From Pseudomonas fluorescens (GTDB lineage Bacteria > Pseudomonadota > Gammaproteobacteria > Pseudomonadales > Pseudomonadaceae): a stretch of 64,000 bases of DNA. How positions within the stretch are numbered: position 1 is the first letter of the stretch; every line of letters begins with the position of its first letter. Both the position numbers and the translations under genes were made by a program. Positions 55,306-64,000 of this stretch are shown one piece after another. The DNA is taken from positions 124,001-188,000 of the forward strand of contig NZ_KZ477991.1 of NCBI RefSeq assembly GCF_002837185.1, written 5' to 3'. Under the pieces are notes generated by a model that worked only from the letters and a program-made list of their open reading frames with translations, did no database searches and had not been told where the DNA came from.

Positions 55306-56184
55306 ATGACCAGCAGTCCCGAACACGCCAGGCTTCTGCGCCTGGCCACCCGCGCCTCGGTGGGCGTGGCCTGTGTGTTGATCGTCACCAAGGCCATCGC
55401 CTGGTGGTTCAGTGGTTCGGTGGCCATGCTCGCCGGGTTGACCGACTCGCTGCTCGATGGCGTGACCTCGCTGCTCAACCTGCTGGCGGTGCACTACGCC
55501 CTGCGCCCTGCCGATGATGATCACCGTTACGGTCACGGCAAGGCGGAGTCCCTGTCGGGCATGGCCCAGGCGCTGTTTATCGGCGCCAGTGCGGTGTTGA
55601 TCGCCCTCCAGGCCTATCAACGCCTGCAGCACCCTGAACACGTCGGCGCGCCCTGGCTGAGCATTGGCGTGATCGTGTTCTCACTGGTGCTGACCGTGGC
55701 GTTGTTGATGCTGCAACACCGGGTGATCCGCGAAACCGGCTCCAACGCCGTGCGCGCCGATTCGCTGCATTACCGCTCCGACCTGATGCTCAACGGCAGC
55801 ATCCTGGTGGCCTTGGTGCTCGCCGGTTTCGGCTGGCATCAGGTGGACGCCTGGTTCGGCCTGGGGATCGCCGCTTACATCCTGTGGAGCGCCATTCAGA
55901 TCGCCCGGGAAAGCTTTGCCGTGCTGATGGACGAGGAGCTGCCGGCCGATATCAGCCAGCACATGCTGGACCTGGCCCGTGGCGTACCCGGCGTACTGGG
56001 TGCCCATGACTTGCGCACGCGGGTGTCGGGCAACCACTGGTTCGTGCAGTTGCACCTGGAGCTGCCGGGAGAATTGACGTTGTCCGTGGCCCACGGCATC
56101 AGCGACCAAGCCGCCGACGCCATTCACCGAGCCTACCCGAAGGCCGAAGTGCTGGTGCATGCGGATCCTGCGGATCAGCTATAA
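55306..56184 (+). CDS. fieF: Cation diffusion facilitator, FieF-like
   Basis: This 292-residue inner-membrane exporter of divalent metals (Fe, Zn, Mn or Cd) is driven by protons. Metal-site residues of the YiiP/FieF type are visible: D-x3-D in LTDSLLDGVTS (helix 2) and H-x3-D in DSLHYRSDLML (helix 5). The HRYGHGKAESL loop and a cytoplasmic C-terminal domain are also present. The substrate is inferred from similarity. Confidence 0.88.
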   Translation: MTSSPEHARLLRLATRASVGVACVLIVTKAIAWWFSGSVAMLAGLTDSLLDGVTSLLNLLAVHYALRPADDDHRYGHGKAESLSGMAQALFIGASAVLIALQAYQRLQHPEHVGAPWLSIGVIVFSLVLTVALLMLQHRVIRETGSNAVRADSLHYRSDLMLNGSILVALVLAGFGWHQVDAWFGLGIAAYILWSAIQIARESFAVLMDEELPADISQHMLDLARGVPGVLGAHDLRTRVSGNHWFVQLHLELPGELTLSVAHGISDQAADAIHRAYPKAEVLVHADPADQL

Positions 56185-56187
56185 GCA

Positions 56188-56314
56188 TCAAGCTGCAAGC
56201 TGCAAGCTGCAAGCTGCAAGCTATAAGCCTCAAGCCTCAAGCCTCAAGCCTCAAGCCTCAAGCCTCAAGCTTGTAGCTTGTAGCTTGTAGCTTGCAGCTT
56301 GCAGCTTGCAGCTT
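56188..56314. repeat. Heptanucleotide repeat array forming a long hairpin
   Basis: About four or five CAAGCTG units are followed by six TCAAGCC units, then inverted units TTGTAGC (three) and TTGCAGC (three). The outer arms are complementary, so the region between fieF and the convergent DUF6515 gene can fold into a long stem. The family is the same as at 3021-3103. Confidence 0.88.
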
Positions 56315-56323
56315 AAAACCCTA

Positions 56324-57340
56324 CTACTGAACCTGATAACCACGACTGCTCAAGCAGTTACCCTGGGCCTGGCGGTAGGTTTGCACCACCGCCGGGTCGG
56401 GGGCGTAGGTAGCGGTCTGCGGGTCAAAGCCGCTTTGCTGCGCGGCCCAGCGATAACAGTCGTAACCGTCCTGCTGTACCTGAGCCGGGGATTGCCCGTT
56501 GGCAGGATAGGCCACCACGTTATAGCCATTGCCTTGTGGCGCAGGCTGAGGCGCCGGCACCTGCGCCGGCGGTTCCACTACCACGTATTGCTGGGTGTTC
56601 TGTTCGTAGGCGTAGTAGGCGCCAGCCGCGAGGAACAATAGCGAACCGCCCACCCAGACTTCACGGGCGTAGTCCGGCAAATACTGCACCCGGATGCCAT
56701 ACGGTGGCCTTACCACCACATAACGCGGGCCTTGTGGACGGTACCAGTAACCGCCGGAGAAAAAGTAATCCTGGCCGCGATACGGCACACGGTAATTGCG
56801 CTCCGGGAAACGGTCGACGATATAGCCGGGGCGATACTGCGGGCCCGGGCCCCAGCCGTTGCCATGCCCATCGGGGCGGCCAGGCCAGCGGTTATCCCAG
56901 CGGTTATCACTGGGATGTCCATTGTAGCCGGGGCGCGAACCGGGACCGCCGGCCTCCCAGTGCCGGTTGTCGTCGTTACGCCGGGGAATGTCGCGGTAGT
57001 AACCCTGGCGCGGTTCCTGGGTCTGGCGCACGGTGTCGGGCCGGCCCTGGATCGGCAGGTTACTGGGTGGCTGCGGCTGCGGTCGCCCCGGTTCATTGAC
57101 CGGCGGGCGCCCTTGCCATTGGCCGCCGCCATTGTGGCCGCCGCGATCAACCTGCGGGGCCTGCGGGCGTGGCTGATTGTTTTCCGGGCGACCTCCCCCT
57201 TCAGGCCCCCGCTCATGCTGGCCACCGCCCTGCAGCCGCGGCCCTTGGCCCGGTGAGTTATCGCGCTCGTCGCCCATTACCTGCGTGCCGACGCTGACCA
57301 CCAGCAAACCAACACCTGCCATACGCCAGATGCGCTTCAT
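56324..57340 (-). CDS. Proline/glycine-rich exported protein, DUF6515-like
   Basis: The 338-residue product has a Sec signal (MKRIWRMAGVGLLVVSVGTQ), then a long low-complexity region rich in Pro, Gly, Arg, Asn and Gln (residues about 25-165). A small domain (GQDYFFSGGYWYRPQGPRY) and a membrane-like segment (VGGSLLFLAAGAYYAY) follow, with a C-terminal CYRWAAQQSGFDPQ domain. The family (DUF6515) is recalled rather than tested. It is probably an envelope protein of unknown function. Confidence 0.78.
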   Translation of the reverse strand: MKRIWRMAGVGLLVVSVGTQVMGDERDNSPGQGPRLQGGGQHERGPEGGGRPENNQPRPQAPQVDRGGHNGGGQWQGRPPVNEPGRPQPQPPSNLPIQGRPDTVRQTQEPRQGYYRDIPRRNDDNRHWEAGGPGSRPGYNGHPSDNRWDNRWPGRPDGHGNGWGPGPQYRPGYIVDRFPERNYRVPYRGQDYFFSGGYWYRPQGPRYVVVRPPYGIRVQYLPDYAREVWVGGSLLFLAAGAYYAYEQNTQQYVVVEPPAQVPAPQPAPQGNGYNVVAYPANGQSPAQVQQDGYDCYRWAAQQSGFDPQTATYAPDPAVVQTYRQAQGNCLSSRGYQVQ

Positions 57341-57757
57341 GCTTTTCCTCACTGCGGGTTAGGGCTTGTTCATGAGACTGGTAAAGCCTCGCCCGGTTCT
57401 GAGACAGGTTATCAGTCACGAGCACTATTTTCTTGAACGCAAAAGAAAAGGGGTGACCCGTCGGCCACCCCTTGAGAATTTCGTCCTGGCTCAACGCTTT
57501 TGACGTTGGCTCACCTCACGCCGTCTGGTGGACAGTGTGCAGCCTGGAGGCCGGCTCAACCCTGCTGGGGTGGCGGCCGCAGCGCGCCTGATTGGGCGGG
57601 CTGCAGTGGACTGTTGTCCAGGCGGTGATTCTGTTGATAACGATACAGGCACACGTCCGACGGATGATTGCGAAGATTGCGTCAATAAACAGTGCTTGCG
57701 CAATTTTTAACCCTTCATGGATAATTCACCGCAATAGTTACGACAAAGGCCAACCCA
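57341..57757. other. Intergenic region before the second Lrp gene
   Basis: This 417-base region contains the minus-strand terminator listed separately. Short minus-strand frames exist but none has convincing coding features or a ribosome site. Confidence 0.55.
57441..57473 (-). terminator. Orphan minus-strand intrinsic terminator
   Basis: On the minus strand, AAGGGGTG pairs with CACCCCTT around a 10-base loop and is followed by TTCTTTT. No recognised gene ends here, so it may close a small RNA or a leader transcript. Confidence 0.65.
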
Positions 57758-58237
57758 ATGAGCAAGCTTGACCGATACGACCTGAGTATTTTGGCGGAAT
57801 TGCAGCGTGACGCGCGGATCTCCAACCAGGAGCTGGCCGAGCGTATCGGCCTGTCGCCTTCGCCCTGCTCGCGCCGGGTCAAGCAATTGGAAGACGATGG
57901 CTACATCGCCCGGCAGGTCGCGTTGCTCGACCGCAAGATGCTCGGCCTGAGCCTGACTGCCTATGTGCTGATCGGCATGGACCGGCATACGCCGGAACGT
58001 TTCGAGAATTTCGAAGCGGCCATCCGTACCTTGCCCCAGGTACTGGAATGCAGCCTGGTGACCGGGATGGACGCCGACTATCAGTTGAAGGTGGTGGTGC
58101 CGGACATGGATCACTACCAGAAGCTGCTGCTGGGGCACCTGACCCGGATTGAAGGCGTGACCAGCGTGCGTTCCAGCTTTGTGCTGAACCAGGTGCTCAA
58201 CAGCACCGAACTGCCATTGACCCACCTGCGCACTTAA
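57758..58237 (+). CDS. Lrp/AsnC-family regulator
   Basis: The 159-residue product has an N-terminal helix-turn-helix (DARISNQELAERIGLSPSPC) and a RAM domain with CSLVTGMDADYQLKVVV. The SPSPCSRRVKQLE turn places it near the Lrp branch that controls amino-acid metabolism. No obvious target gene lies beside it in the window. Confidence 0.9.
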   Translation: MSKLDRYDLSILAELQRDARISNQELAERIGLSPSPCSRRVKQLEDDGYIARQVALLDRKMLGLSLTAYVLIGMDRHTPERFENFEAAIRTLPQVLECSLVTGMDADYQLKVVVPDMDHYQKLLLGHLTRIEGVTSVRSSFVLNQVLNSTELPLTHLRT

Positions 58238-58254
58238 GATCAATGAAAATCAAA

Positions 58255-58344
58255 TGTGGGAGGGGGCTTGCCCCCGATAGCGGTGGGTCAGTTGATAAAT
58301 ATACTGACTGACACTCAGCTATCGGGGGCAAGCCCCCTCCCACA
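58255..58344. repeat. REP doublet (REPIN)
   Basis: Inverted TGTGGGAGGGGGCTTGCCCC copies lie between the Lrp gene and the DUF2788 gene. Confidence 0.93.
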
Positions 58345-58425
58345 GTTTGATTGCACTTCGACCCAGGTCAATGTTGCGCCTGTGACGCTGCCGTATACTT
58401 CCCGCCTGCCTTAGTAGGAAGCCCC

Positions 58426-58644
58426 ATGAACAACATCGACCCCGCCCTGTTCGAAGAATGGATGATGACCGGCCTGGTCACTGTCCTGATTATTTTCATG
58501 GGTTTTATCGTCTGGGACCTGGCGAAGAAATCCAAGGCCGGGCGCTTTGGCTCGTTCATCCTGTTTTTCGTGCTGGGCCTGGGCGTAGCCGCGTTCATCA
58601 TCAAAAGCGTGGTGATCGGCCTGATCGAGTCCGGCGCCTTATAA
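58426..58644 (+). CDS. DUF2788 small membrane protein
   Basis: The 72-residue product has two hydrophobic helices ([18 protein letters not shown] and [20 protein letters not shown]) separated by a lysine-rich turn, the DUF2788 pattern. The ATG at 58426 is the natural start; the upstream in-frame ATG adds a non-hydrophobic leader. It overlaps the convergent rluE stop by 6 bases. Function is unknown. Confidence 0.85.
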   Translation: MNNIDPALFEEWMMTGLVTVLIIFMGFIVWDLAKKSKAGRFGSFILFFVLGLGVAAFIIKSVVIGLIESGAL

Positions 58645-59274
58645 ACGCGCCGGTACTGCCCTCCACTGGCCCTGATCAAGGCCTTCGATAGACCAGTCGC
58701 CTATACGCACCCGCACCAGGCGCAACGTCGGCAAGCCCACCGCCGCAGTCATGCGCCGCACCTGGCGATTGCGCCCTTCACGTATCACCAATTCCAACCA
58801 ATGCGTGGGCACGCTTTTGCGAAAGCGCACGGGCGGGTTGCGCGGCCATAATTCGGGCTCGTCCAACTGCCGGGCCTCAGCGGGCAAGGTCATGCCGTCG
58901 TTAAGCTCCACGCCCTCGCGCAGACGTTGCAGTTGTTCTTCGGTCGGTTCGCCTTCGACTTGCACCCAGTAGGTTTTCGCCAGCTTGTGTCTGGGGTCGG
59001 CAATGCGCGCCTGCAACTGGCCGTCGTTGGTCAACAGCAACAGGCCTTCGCTGTCACGGTCCAGGCGGCCGGCCGGGTAGATACCGGGGATATCGATAAA
59101 ATCCTTGAGGGTCGCGCGCCCGCCGTCGTCACTGAACTGGGTCAGCACATCGAAAGGCTTGTTGAACAGGATCAGCTTTGGCTCGGCCGGCGGCGCCTTG
59201 GCGACACGGCGCGGGCCTGCATGCGGGGGTTTCACGCCGGGGCGGCGTGCATCGGGACGGGTGGGACGGGACAT
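58639..59274 (-). CDS. rluE: 23S rRNA pseudouridine-2457 synthase RluE
   Basis: This 211-residue RsuA/RluB/E-family pseudouridine synthase has no S4 domain, which points to RluE. The catalytic aspartate is in [19 protein letters not shown], and the C-terminal [11 protein letters not shown] motif is present. The N-terminal 30 residues are rich in Pro, Arg and Ala and probably disordered. Confidence 0.92.
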   Translation of the reverse strand: MSRPTRPDARRPGVKPPHAGPRRVAKAPPAEPKLILFNKPFDVLTQFSDDGGRATLKDFIDIPGIYPAGRLDRDSEGLLLLTNDGQLQARIADPRHKLAKTYWVQVEGEPTEEQLQRLREGVELNDGMTLPAEARQLDEPELWPRNPPVRFRKSVPTHWLELVIREGRNRQVRRMTAAVGLPTLRLVRVRIGDWSIEGLDQGQWRAVPARL

Positions 59275-59345
59275 GGCAAAGGAACATCTAACGGTCAGGA
59301 CTCACAATGCTAGTGGCCTGACCGCTAAATGACCATTCCAACCGC

Positions 59346-60818
59346 TTAGCGGAACGGTGGCTCGTCGAAGCTGCGCAGTTTGCGCGAGTGCAGCGAGTTG
59401 AGTTCGGTGCGCAGCAGGTCGACGGCTTCGATGCCAATCTTCAAGTGCTGGCTGACGGCGCGCTCGTAGAACGCGTTGGCCGAACCCGGCAACTTGATCT
59501 CGCTGTGCAGCGGCTTGTCCGACACACACAACAACGTGCCGTACGGCACACGCAGACGGTAACCCTGGGCGGCGATGGTGCCGCTTTCCATGTCCACCGC
59601 CACGGCGCGGGACAGGTTGATCAGCGGTCGTTCCTGGGCCCAGCGCAGTTCCCAGTTGCGATCGTCGTAGGTCAATACGGTGCCGGTGCGCAGGCGTTTT
59701 TTCAGCTCTTCGCCTTTTTCGCCGGTGACGTGCGCCGCCGCTTGCTGAAGTGCCAGTTGCACCTCGGCCAGGGCCGGGATCGGGATGTTCGGCGGTACCA
59801 CGCGGTCGAGAATCCCGTCGCGACGCATATAGGCGTGGGCCAGTACGTAGTCGCCGATGGTCTGGGATTGGCGCAGCCCGCCGCAGTGCCCGATCATCAG
59901 CCAGCAGTGCGGGCGCAGCACGGCCAGGTGGTCGGTGATGTTCTTGGCGTTGGACGGGCCCACGCCGATATTCACCAGGGTCACGCCATGGCCGTCAGTG
60001 GCCTGCAGGTGATAGGCCGGCATCTGGTAGCGGTGCCAGACCACACCGGCAGCAATCGCCGAGGCTTCGCCGTGGTCCATGCTCTTGTCGATCACTACGT
60101 TGCCCGGCAGCACCATGCGGATAAAGCGAGGGTCACTGCGCAGTTGCTCCAGGCCATGCAGGATGAACTGGTCAACGTAGCGATGGTAGTTGGTCAACAG
60201 AATCCACGGTTGCACATGGCGCCAGTCGCTGCCGGTGTAGTGCACCAGGCGGCGCAGGGAGAAGTCCACACGCGCCGCGTCGAACAGGGCCAGGGGCAGC
60301 GGGTCGGTGTTTTCCCAGTCATAGAGACCGTCGGCGATGCCATCGGTGGCGGCGGACAAGTCGGTGCTGGGGAACACGCGGGCGAGCGTCGCGGCGGTCA
60401 CGCCGGAACCGGCCAGTTCGTCGCCCTGCTCCACCACGTACGGGTACGGAATGTTCTGCTGGCTGACGCCCACTTCCACCGTCACAGTGAAGTCGTGCAT
60501 CAGCGGCACCAGTTGCTCCAGCAGGTACTTACGGAAAGCCGCCGGATGGGTGACGGTAACGCTGTAGGTCCCCGGCAATTGCACCTTGGCATAGGCCCGG
60601 GTGGTCTGTGGGACTTCGCCGTGGCAGTGGTAGGTCAGGCGCAGTTCCGGGTAGCGAAACAGCGCGCGTTGCTCGGCGTCGGGTTCGACGCGGTCCTTGA
60701 GGTATTGCTTGAGGGCTTGATTGAGCGCGCCAGTCGCACGCTCATGCAGGGCCGCCAGCCGATCCACGGCTTCTTCAGCGGTTTGAACGACAACAAAAGC
60801 TTCGGTCACGGTAAGCAT
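59346..60818 (-). CDS. amn: AMP nucleosidase
   Basis: It hydrolyses AMP to adenine and ribose 5-phosphate in purine balance. The 490 residues have the Amn N-terminal regulatory domain and a C-terminal nucleoside-phosphorylase-like domain with VNIGVGPSNAKNITDHLAVL, GHCGGLRQSQ and VDMESGTIAAQG. Length matches E. coli Amn (484). Confidence 0.95.
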   Translation of the reverse strand: MLTVTEAFVVVQTAEEAVDRLAALHERATGALNQALKQYLKDRVEPDAEQRALFRYPELRLTYHCHGEVPQTTRAYAKVQLPGTYSVTVTHPAAFRKYLLEQLVPLMHDFTVTVEVGVSQQNIPYPYVVEQGDELAGSGVTAATLARVFPSTDLSAATDGIADGLYDWENTDPLPLALFDAARVDFSLRRLVHYTGSDWRHVQPWILLTNYHRYVDQFILHGLEQLRSDPRFIRMVLPGNVVIDKSMDHGEASAIAAGVVWHRYQMPAYHLQATDGHGVTLVNIGVGPSNAKNITDHLAVLRPHCWLMIGHCGGLRQSQTIGDYVLAHAYMRRDGILDRVVPPNIPIPALAEVQLALQQAAAHVTGEKGEELKKRLRTGTVLTYDDRNWELRWAQERPLINLSRAVAVDMESGTIAAQGYRLRVPYGTLLCVSDKPLHSEIKLPGSANAFYERAVSQHLKIGIEAVDLLRTELNSLHSRKLRSFDEPPFR

Positions 60819-60899
60819 CCTGTGTTCTGGACTTGCAGGCCTTTATCTTGCCTGTATCCAGGCTCCACTGAAACAGTCGGATTGGAATGCTGTTGATAA

Positions 60900-60989
60900 T
60901 GTGGGAGGGGGCTTGCCCCCGATGGCTGAGTATCAGCCACCAGATGCAGTGGCTGACACACTGCTATCGGGGGCAAGCCCCCTCCCACA
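60900..60989. repeat. REP doublet (REPIN)
   Basis: Inverted TGTGGGAGGGGGCTTGCCCC copies lie between the amn and aidB-like genes. Confidence 0.93.
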
Positions 60990-61004
60990 CTTGACCGCGT
61001 TCAT

Positions 61005-62657
61005 TCAAGGAAATGGCGGGGTTGAACGGGCTACAAGCGCTTCCACATCCACCCCTCGCGGCAAGGCGCCGTAGACCCGGCCCGATGACTCACCCAACCG
61101 ACTGGCCACAAACCCATCACTGACCGCCGCATTCCCGGCCTCCAGCAGCAACTTGGCCTGCAACGCCAGGGCGATATCTTCGGTGAGCTGACGGGCGCGG
61201 TATTGGATATCCTGGGTGTCCATGAACGCTGACTTCAACCGCTCGATATGGCGCGCCAGTCGGGGGGCTCCATGGCCGTCGCCCAGCTCGACAAACAACG
61301 CTTCCAACACACCGGGTTCCTTGGACAATGCCCGCAGCACGTCCAGGCATTGCACGTTGCCGGAACCTTCCCACGTCGAATTCACCGGTGCCTCACGGTA
61401 CAGACGCGGCAGGATGCTGTCCTCGACATAGCCGGCACCGCCCATGCATTCGCCAGCTTCATTGATCATCGCCGGCGCCCGTTTGCAGATCCAATACTTG
61501 CCCACCGCCGTCACCAGCCGGGCGAATTTGGCCTCCCGTTCATCGTCCAAGTGATCCAGCGCGCGGCCCATGCGCAGGCTCAAGGCCAACGCCGCCTCAC
61601 TTTCCAGGGCCAGGTCGGCGAGCACGTTCTGCATCAGCGGCTGTTCGCTCAGCACGCGGCCGCCGACCGAGCGATGGGCGCAGTGATGGCTGGCCTGGGT
61701 CAATGCCTGGCGCATCAGCGCGCTGGAGCCGACCATGCAATCGAAGCGGGTCATGGCGACCATCTCGATGATGGTCGGCACACCGCGCCCCTCTTCACCG
61801 ATCATCCAGGCCAGGGCGCCGCGAAACTCCACCTCACTGGAGGCATTGGAGCAGTTGCCGAGTTTGTTTTTCAACCGCTGGATGTAGAACTCGTTGCGCG
61901 TGTCATCCGGGCGATGCCGGGGCAGCAGGAAACAGGTCAGGCCCTTGTCGGTCTGGGCCAGGGTGAGGAACCCGTCACACATCGGCGCCGAGCAGAACCA
62001 TTTGTGGCCGACCAGTTCATAGGCCTGCCCCGGACCGCCCGCGCCCACCGGGTAGGCGCGGGTGGTGTTGGCGCGCACGTCGGTGCCGCCCTGTTTTTCG
62101 GTCATGGCCATGCCGATTGTGGCGCCGTCTTTGTGGGCAATGCCGATGTTGCGCGGGTCGTATTGGGTCGAGAGGATCTTCGGCAGCCAGATGTCCGCCA
62201 GGTCTGGCTGCAACTGCAGGGCCGGGACGCAGGCGAAGGTCATGGTCAGCGGGCAGCCGCTGCCGGCTTCGGCCTGGGTGTGCAGGTAGGTCATGGCCGC
62301 GCGCGCCACGTGGGCGCCGGATTGCGGATGGGCCCACGGCAGCGAGGGCAGGCCATGTTCGACGGCGGTGCGCATCAGTTCGTGGTAGGCGGGGTGAAAC
62401 TCCACCAGGTCAATCCGGTGACCATAACGGTCATGGCTGCTGAACACCGGCTTGTTCTGATTGGCCAGGAAGCCGGCCTCCATCAGCGGCCCGCCAGCCA
62501 ATGCACCATAGGCATCGATACGCGATTCGGCCCAGCCGGCGCCAAAGCGACGCGCCCACTCTTGCAGGGGCAGATCGATGCGATACAGGTTGGTGCCGTC
62601 CAGGGACGGTGGCTGGTTGGTGACGTCGTGGGTTTCGGCAAACCGGTGCAGGTTCAT
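61005..62657 (-). CDS. aidB: AidB-like acyl-CoA dehydrogenase
   Basis: The 550-residue flavoprotein belongs to the AidB branch of acyl-CoA dehydrogenases, which in E. coli responds to alkylation damage. Features: the N-terminal DVTNQPPSLDGTNLYR, the FAD segment MAMTEKQGGTDVRAN, and the EMVAMTRFDCMVGS and GGAGYVEDSILPRLYREAPV segments near the C-terminus. The length equals AidB (about 541). No alkylation-repair genes are adjacent, so the physiological role is open. Confidence 0.87.
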   Translation of the reverse strand: MNLHRFAETHDVTNQPPSLDGTNLYRIDLPLQEWARRFGAGWAESRIDAYGALAGGPLMEAGFLANQNKPVFSSHDRYGHRIDLVEFHPAYHELMRTAVEHGLPSLPWAHPQSGAHVARAAMTYLHTQAEAGSGCPLTMTFACVPALQLQPDLADIWLPKILSTQYDPRNIGIAHKDGATIGMAMTEKQGGTDVRANTTRAYPVGAGGPGQAYELVGHKWFCSAPMCDGFLTLAQTDKGLTCFLLPRHRPDDTRNEFYIQRLKNKLGNCSNASSEVEFRGALAWMIGEEGRGVPTIIEMVAMTRFDCMVGSSALMRQALTQASHHCAHRSVGGRVLSEQPLMQNVLADLALESEAALALSLRMGRALDHLDDEREAKFARLVTAVGKYWICKRAPAMINEAGECMGGAGYVEDSILPRLYREAPVNSTWEGSGNVQCLDVLRALSKEPGVLEALFVELGDGHGAPRLARHIERLKSAFMDTQDIQYRARQLTEDIALALQAKLLLEAGNAAVSDGFVASRLGESSGRVYGALPRGVDVEALVARSTPPFP

Positions 62658-62724
62658 GACGGGCCTCCTGGAAAAAGACCACGTGATATCGAGGCCTGAC
62701 TTTCAGTTAAGCACGTCTGCGAGG

Positions 62725-64000
62725 TTAAAAAAGTGGCATACGTGCCGAACTCTCGGCGCTTTCGCCCTCTGGCGGACACAGTACGAGACGCTCCAATACG
62801 GCCTGCAACGCCTCGAACCGTACCGGCTTGGCCAAGTGCTCGCTCATGCCGATGCCATGGCAGCGCTCACGGTCTGTGACATTAGGTGCAGTGCTCATGC
62901 CGATCACCGCCAACTCACCGCAGCCCGGCAAGGCACGAATCTGACAGCACAACGAGAAGCCGCCCTCAGGCACATCCAGCACCACCGCATCAAACCTGTT
63001 CTCATGCAAAGCGGTCAGTGCAGCCGGACCACCATCCACGGCTTTGACCCGGTAACCCAGTTTGAGCAGCATGCCCCGCACCGCCAGTTGCACCACACTG
63101 TTGTCGTCCACCAGCAGCACCGTGCAATCCTGCGGCGCGCGTTGCACAGGCAGCGACTGCCCGGCCGGCTTGGGCGCAGGCGGCATCGGCTTGACGTCCA
63201 CTTCCAGTTGGAAGCGACTGCCCCGGCGTGGTTCCGAATGATGGGTGAGACGCCCGCCCACCAGCTCGATCAACTGTCGGCAAATCGCCAGGCCGATGCC
63301 CAGCCCGCCGTATTCACGGGTCATCGAACCGTCGAGCTGGAAGAAGCGTTGGTACAGCGTGGCTTCGTCGAGGAAGGCGAAGCCGATACCGGTATCGGTC
63401 ACGATAAAGCTCAGGTGCAAGCTGCCATCGGCTTGGGGGATGCCCACCACACGCAAGCGCACCGCGCCGTGGTGGGTGAACTTGAAGGCGTTGTCCAGCA
63501 GGCAATCCAGGCACTGGATCAGTTTGTCGGCGTCGCCGATCACGCGGTCCGGCACGGCATCGGCAACGTCAATGGAAAACTCCAGGCCCTTGGCCTGGGC
63601 ACTGGGAATGAACTGTTGGCGCAAGGTTTCAAGCGCGCCGCGCAGGCCGAACGCCTGGGGTCGAGCAACCAGGCGACCGGCCTGCAATTCCGTCAGGGTG
63701 AGAATGCCATTGACCATGCGCATCATGTCCCGCGCCGAACCGGCGGCGGTTTGCTGGTACTGCGCCAGGTCGTCGCCCAGGGATTCGGTTTGCATCAGTT
63801 CAAGGGAGCCGATCACGCCGTTCATCGGCGTGCGTAACTCATGGGTCAAGGTGGCGAGGAATTCATCCTTGAGCCGGTTGCTGCGGGCCAGTTGCTGGTT
63901 GAGCACTTCGAGCTTCTGGCTGGCGTCGAACAGGATCTGCGCCTGCTGCTCGCGCATACCATTGATGCGGTCGGCCAGGGCCAGGGACAGCAGCGCGACT
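62725..64000 (-). CDS. Hybrid sensor histidine kinase of the 7TMR-DISM type, 5' part outside window
   Basis: The C-terminal 420 or so residues are visible, and the frame continues past the right edge. Reading N to C, the first visible stretch (LSLALADRIN) is the typical end of a 7TM-DISM membrane module. A coiled linker follows, then a HisKA domain with LTHELRTPMNG, an ATPase with DNAFKFTHHG and GGLGIGLAICRQLIELVGG, and a receiver domain starting CTVLLVDDNSVV with the phospho-aspartate in VVLDVPEGG. Related Pseudomonas proteins (RetS, LadS) control virulence switches, but identity with either is not claimed. Confidence 0.86.
   Translation of the reverse strand, partial: VALLSLALADRINGMREQQAQILFDASQKLEVLNQQLARSNRLKDEFLATLTHELRTPMNGVIGSLELMQTESLGDDLAQYQQTAAGSARDMMRMVNGILTLTELQAGRLVARPQAFGLRGALETLRQQFIPSAQAKGLEFSIDVADAVPDRVIGDADKLIQCLDCLLDNAFKFTHHGAVRLRVVGIPQADGSLHLSFIVTDTGIGFAFLDEATLYQRFFQLDGSMTREYGGLGIGLAICRQLIELVGGRLTHHSEPRRGSRFQLEVDVKPMPPAPKPAGQSLPVQRAPQDCTVLLVDDNSVVQLAVRGMLLKLGYRVKAVDGGPAALTALHENRFDAVVLDVPEGGFSLCCQIRALPGCGELAVIGMSTAPNVTDRERCHGIGMSEHLAKPVRFEALQAVLERLVLCPPEGESAESSARMPLF

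Noticed and set aside
57491..57703. Minus-strand frame of 70 codons, and an overlapping 32-codon frame ending PPPQQG
   Set aside because: Neither has a ribosome site or conserved domain; the better explanation for the terminator downstream is a non-coding transcript.

Overview
The window is a stretch of a Pseudomonas chromosome, most likely of the P. fluorescens group. The evidence is the GC-rich coding pattern, the gene order (morA, glyA, a yjiA-like GTPase, ybdD, cstA, mapZ, radA, ankB, katB, mscL, fpr), which matches the P. aeruginosa PA4601-PA4615 neighbourhood as I remember it, and a very high density of REP doublets (REPINs) of the TGTGGGAGGGGGCTTGCCCC type. Species and coordinates elsewhere in the genome cannot be fixed from the sequence alone. 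No tRNA, rRNA, IS element, prophage or CRISPR array was recognised.

Layout. 1-8.6 kb: the 3' part of the c-di-GMP enzyme MorA, serine hydroxymethyltransferase, the cstA-ybdD-yjiA pyruvate/carbon-starvation cluster, and the PilZ adaptor MapZ. 8.7-14 kb: RadA, the periplasmic catalase KatB with its ankyrin partner AnkB, MscL and a ferredoxin-NADP reductase. 14-19 kb: a LuxR solo, RlmG, and the cyanide-insensitive oxidase operon cioAB plus a 55-codon DUF2474 gene, with a perfect ANR/FNR box upstream. 19-28 kb: an MFS exporter, a PaoABC-type aldehyde oxidoreductase, a secreted small protein, a purine permease with trmA, and a DUF4160/DUF2442 pair. 28.7-34.3 kb: a quinate/shikimate catabolic cluster (aroQ, aroE-like, TetR, quiC1, MFS) whose two promoter regions share a PcaR-type palindrome and a second conserved box. 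34-46 kb: housekeeping and transport genes interrupted by a tandem array of about six 178-bp REPIN-containing units (37.75-38.69 kb). 46.3-48 kb: a small lower-GC accessory patch with an acyl-carrier-like protein lacking the carrier serine, a hydrophobic partner, and a DUF6124 gene behind a structured leader. 48-64 kb: nucleases, envelope proteins, HrpB, FieF, an Lrp regulator, RluE, AMP nucleosidase, an AidB-like acyl-CoA dehydrogenase and the 3' part of a 7TM hybrid sensor kinase.

How the genes work together. The clearest pathway unit is quinate/shikimate use: MFS uptake, a dehydrogenase (AroE-like), a dehydratase (AroQ) and 3-dehydroshikimate dehydratase (QuiC1) lead to protocatechuate, and the operators suggest control by the beta-ketoadipate regulator PcaR. 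KatB/AnkB and CioAB fit oxidative and respiratory stress defence. The most unusual items are the REPIN tandem array that has duplicated the 3' end of its neighbour gene, the serine-less ACP-like module, the DUF4160/DUF2442 pair, the heptanucleotide-repeat hairpins, and the 25-bp perfect hairpin over the morA stop codon.
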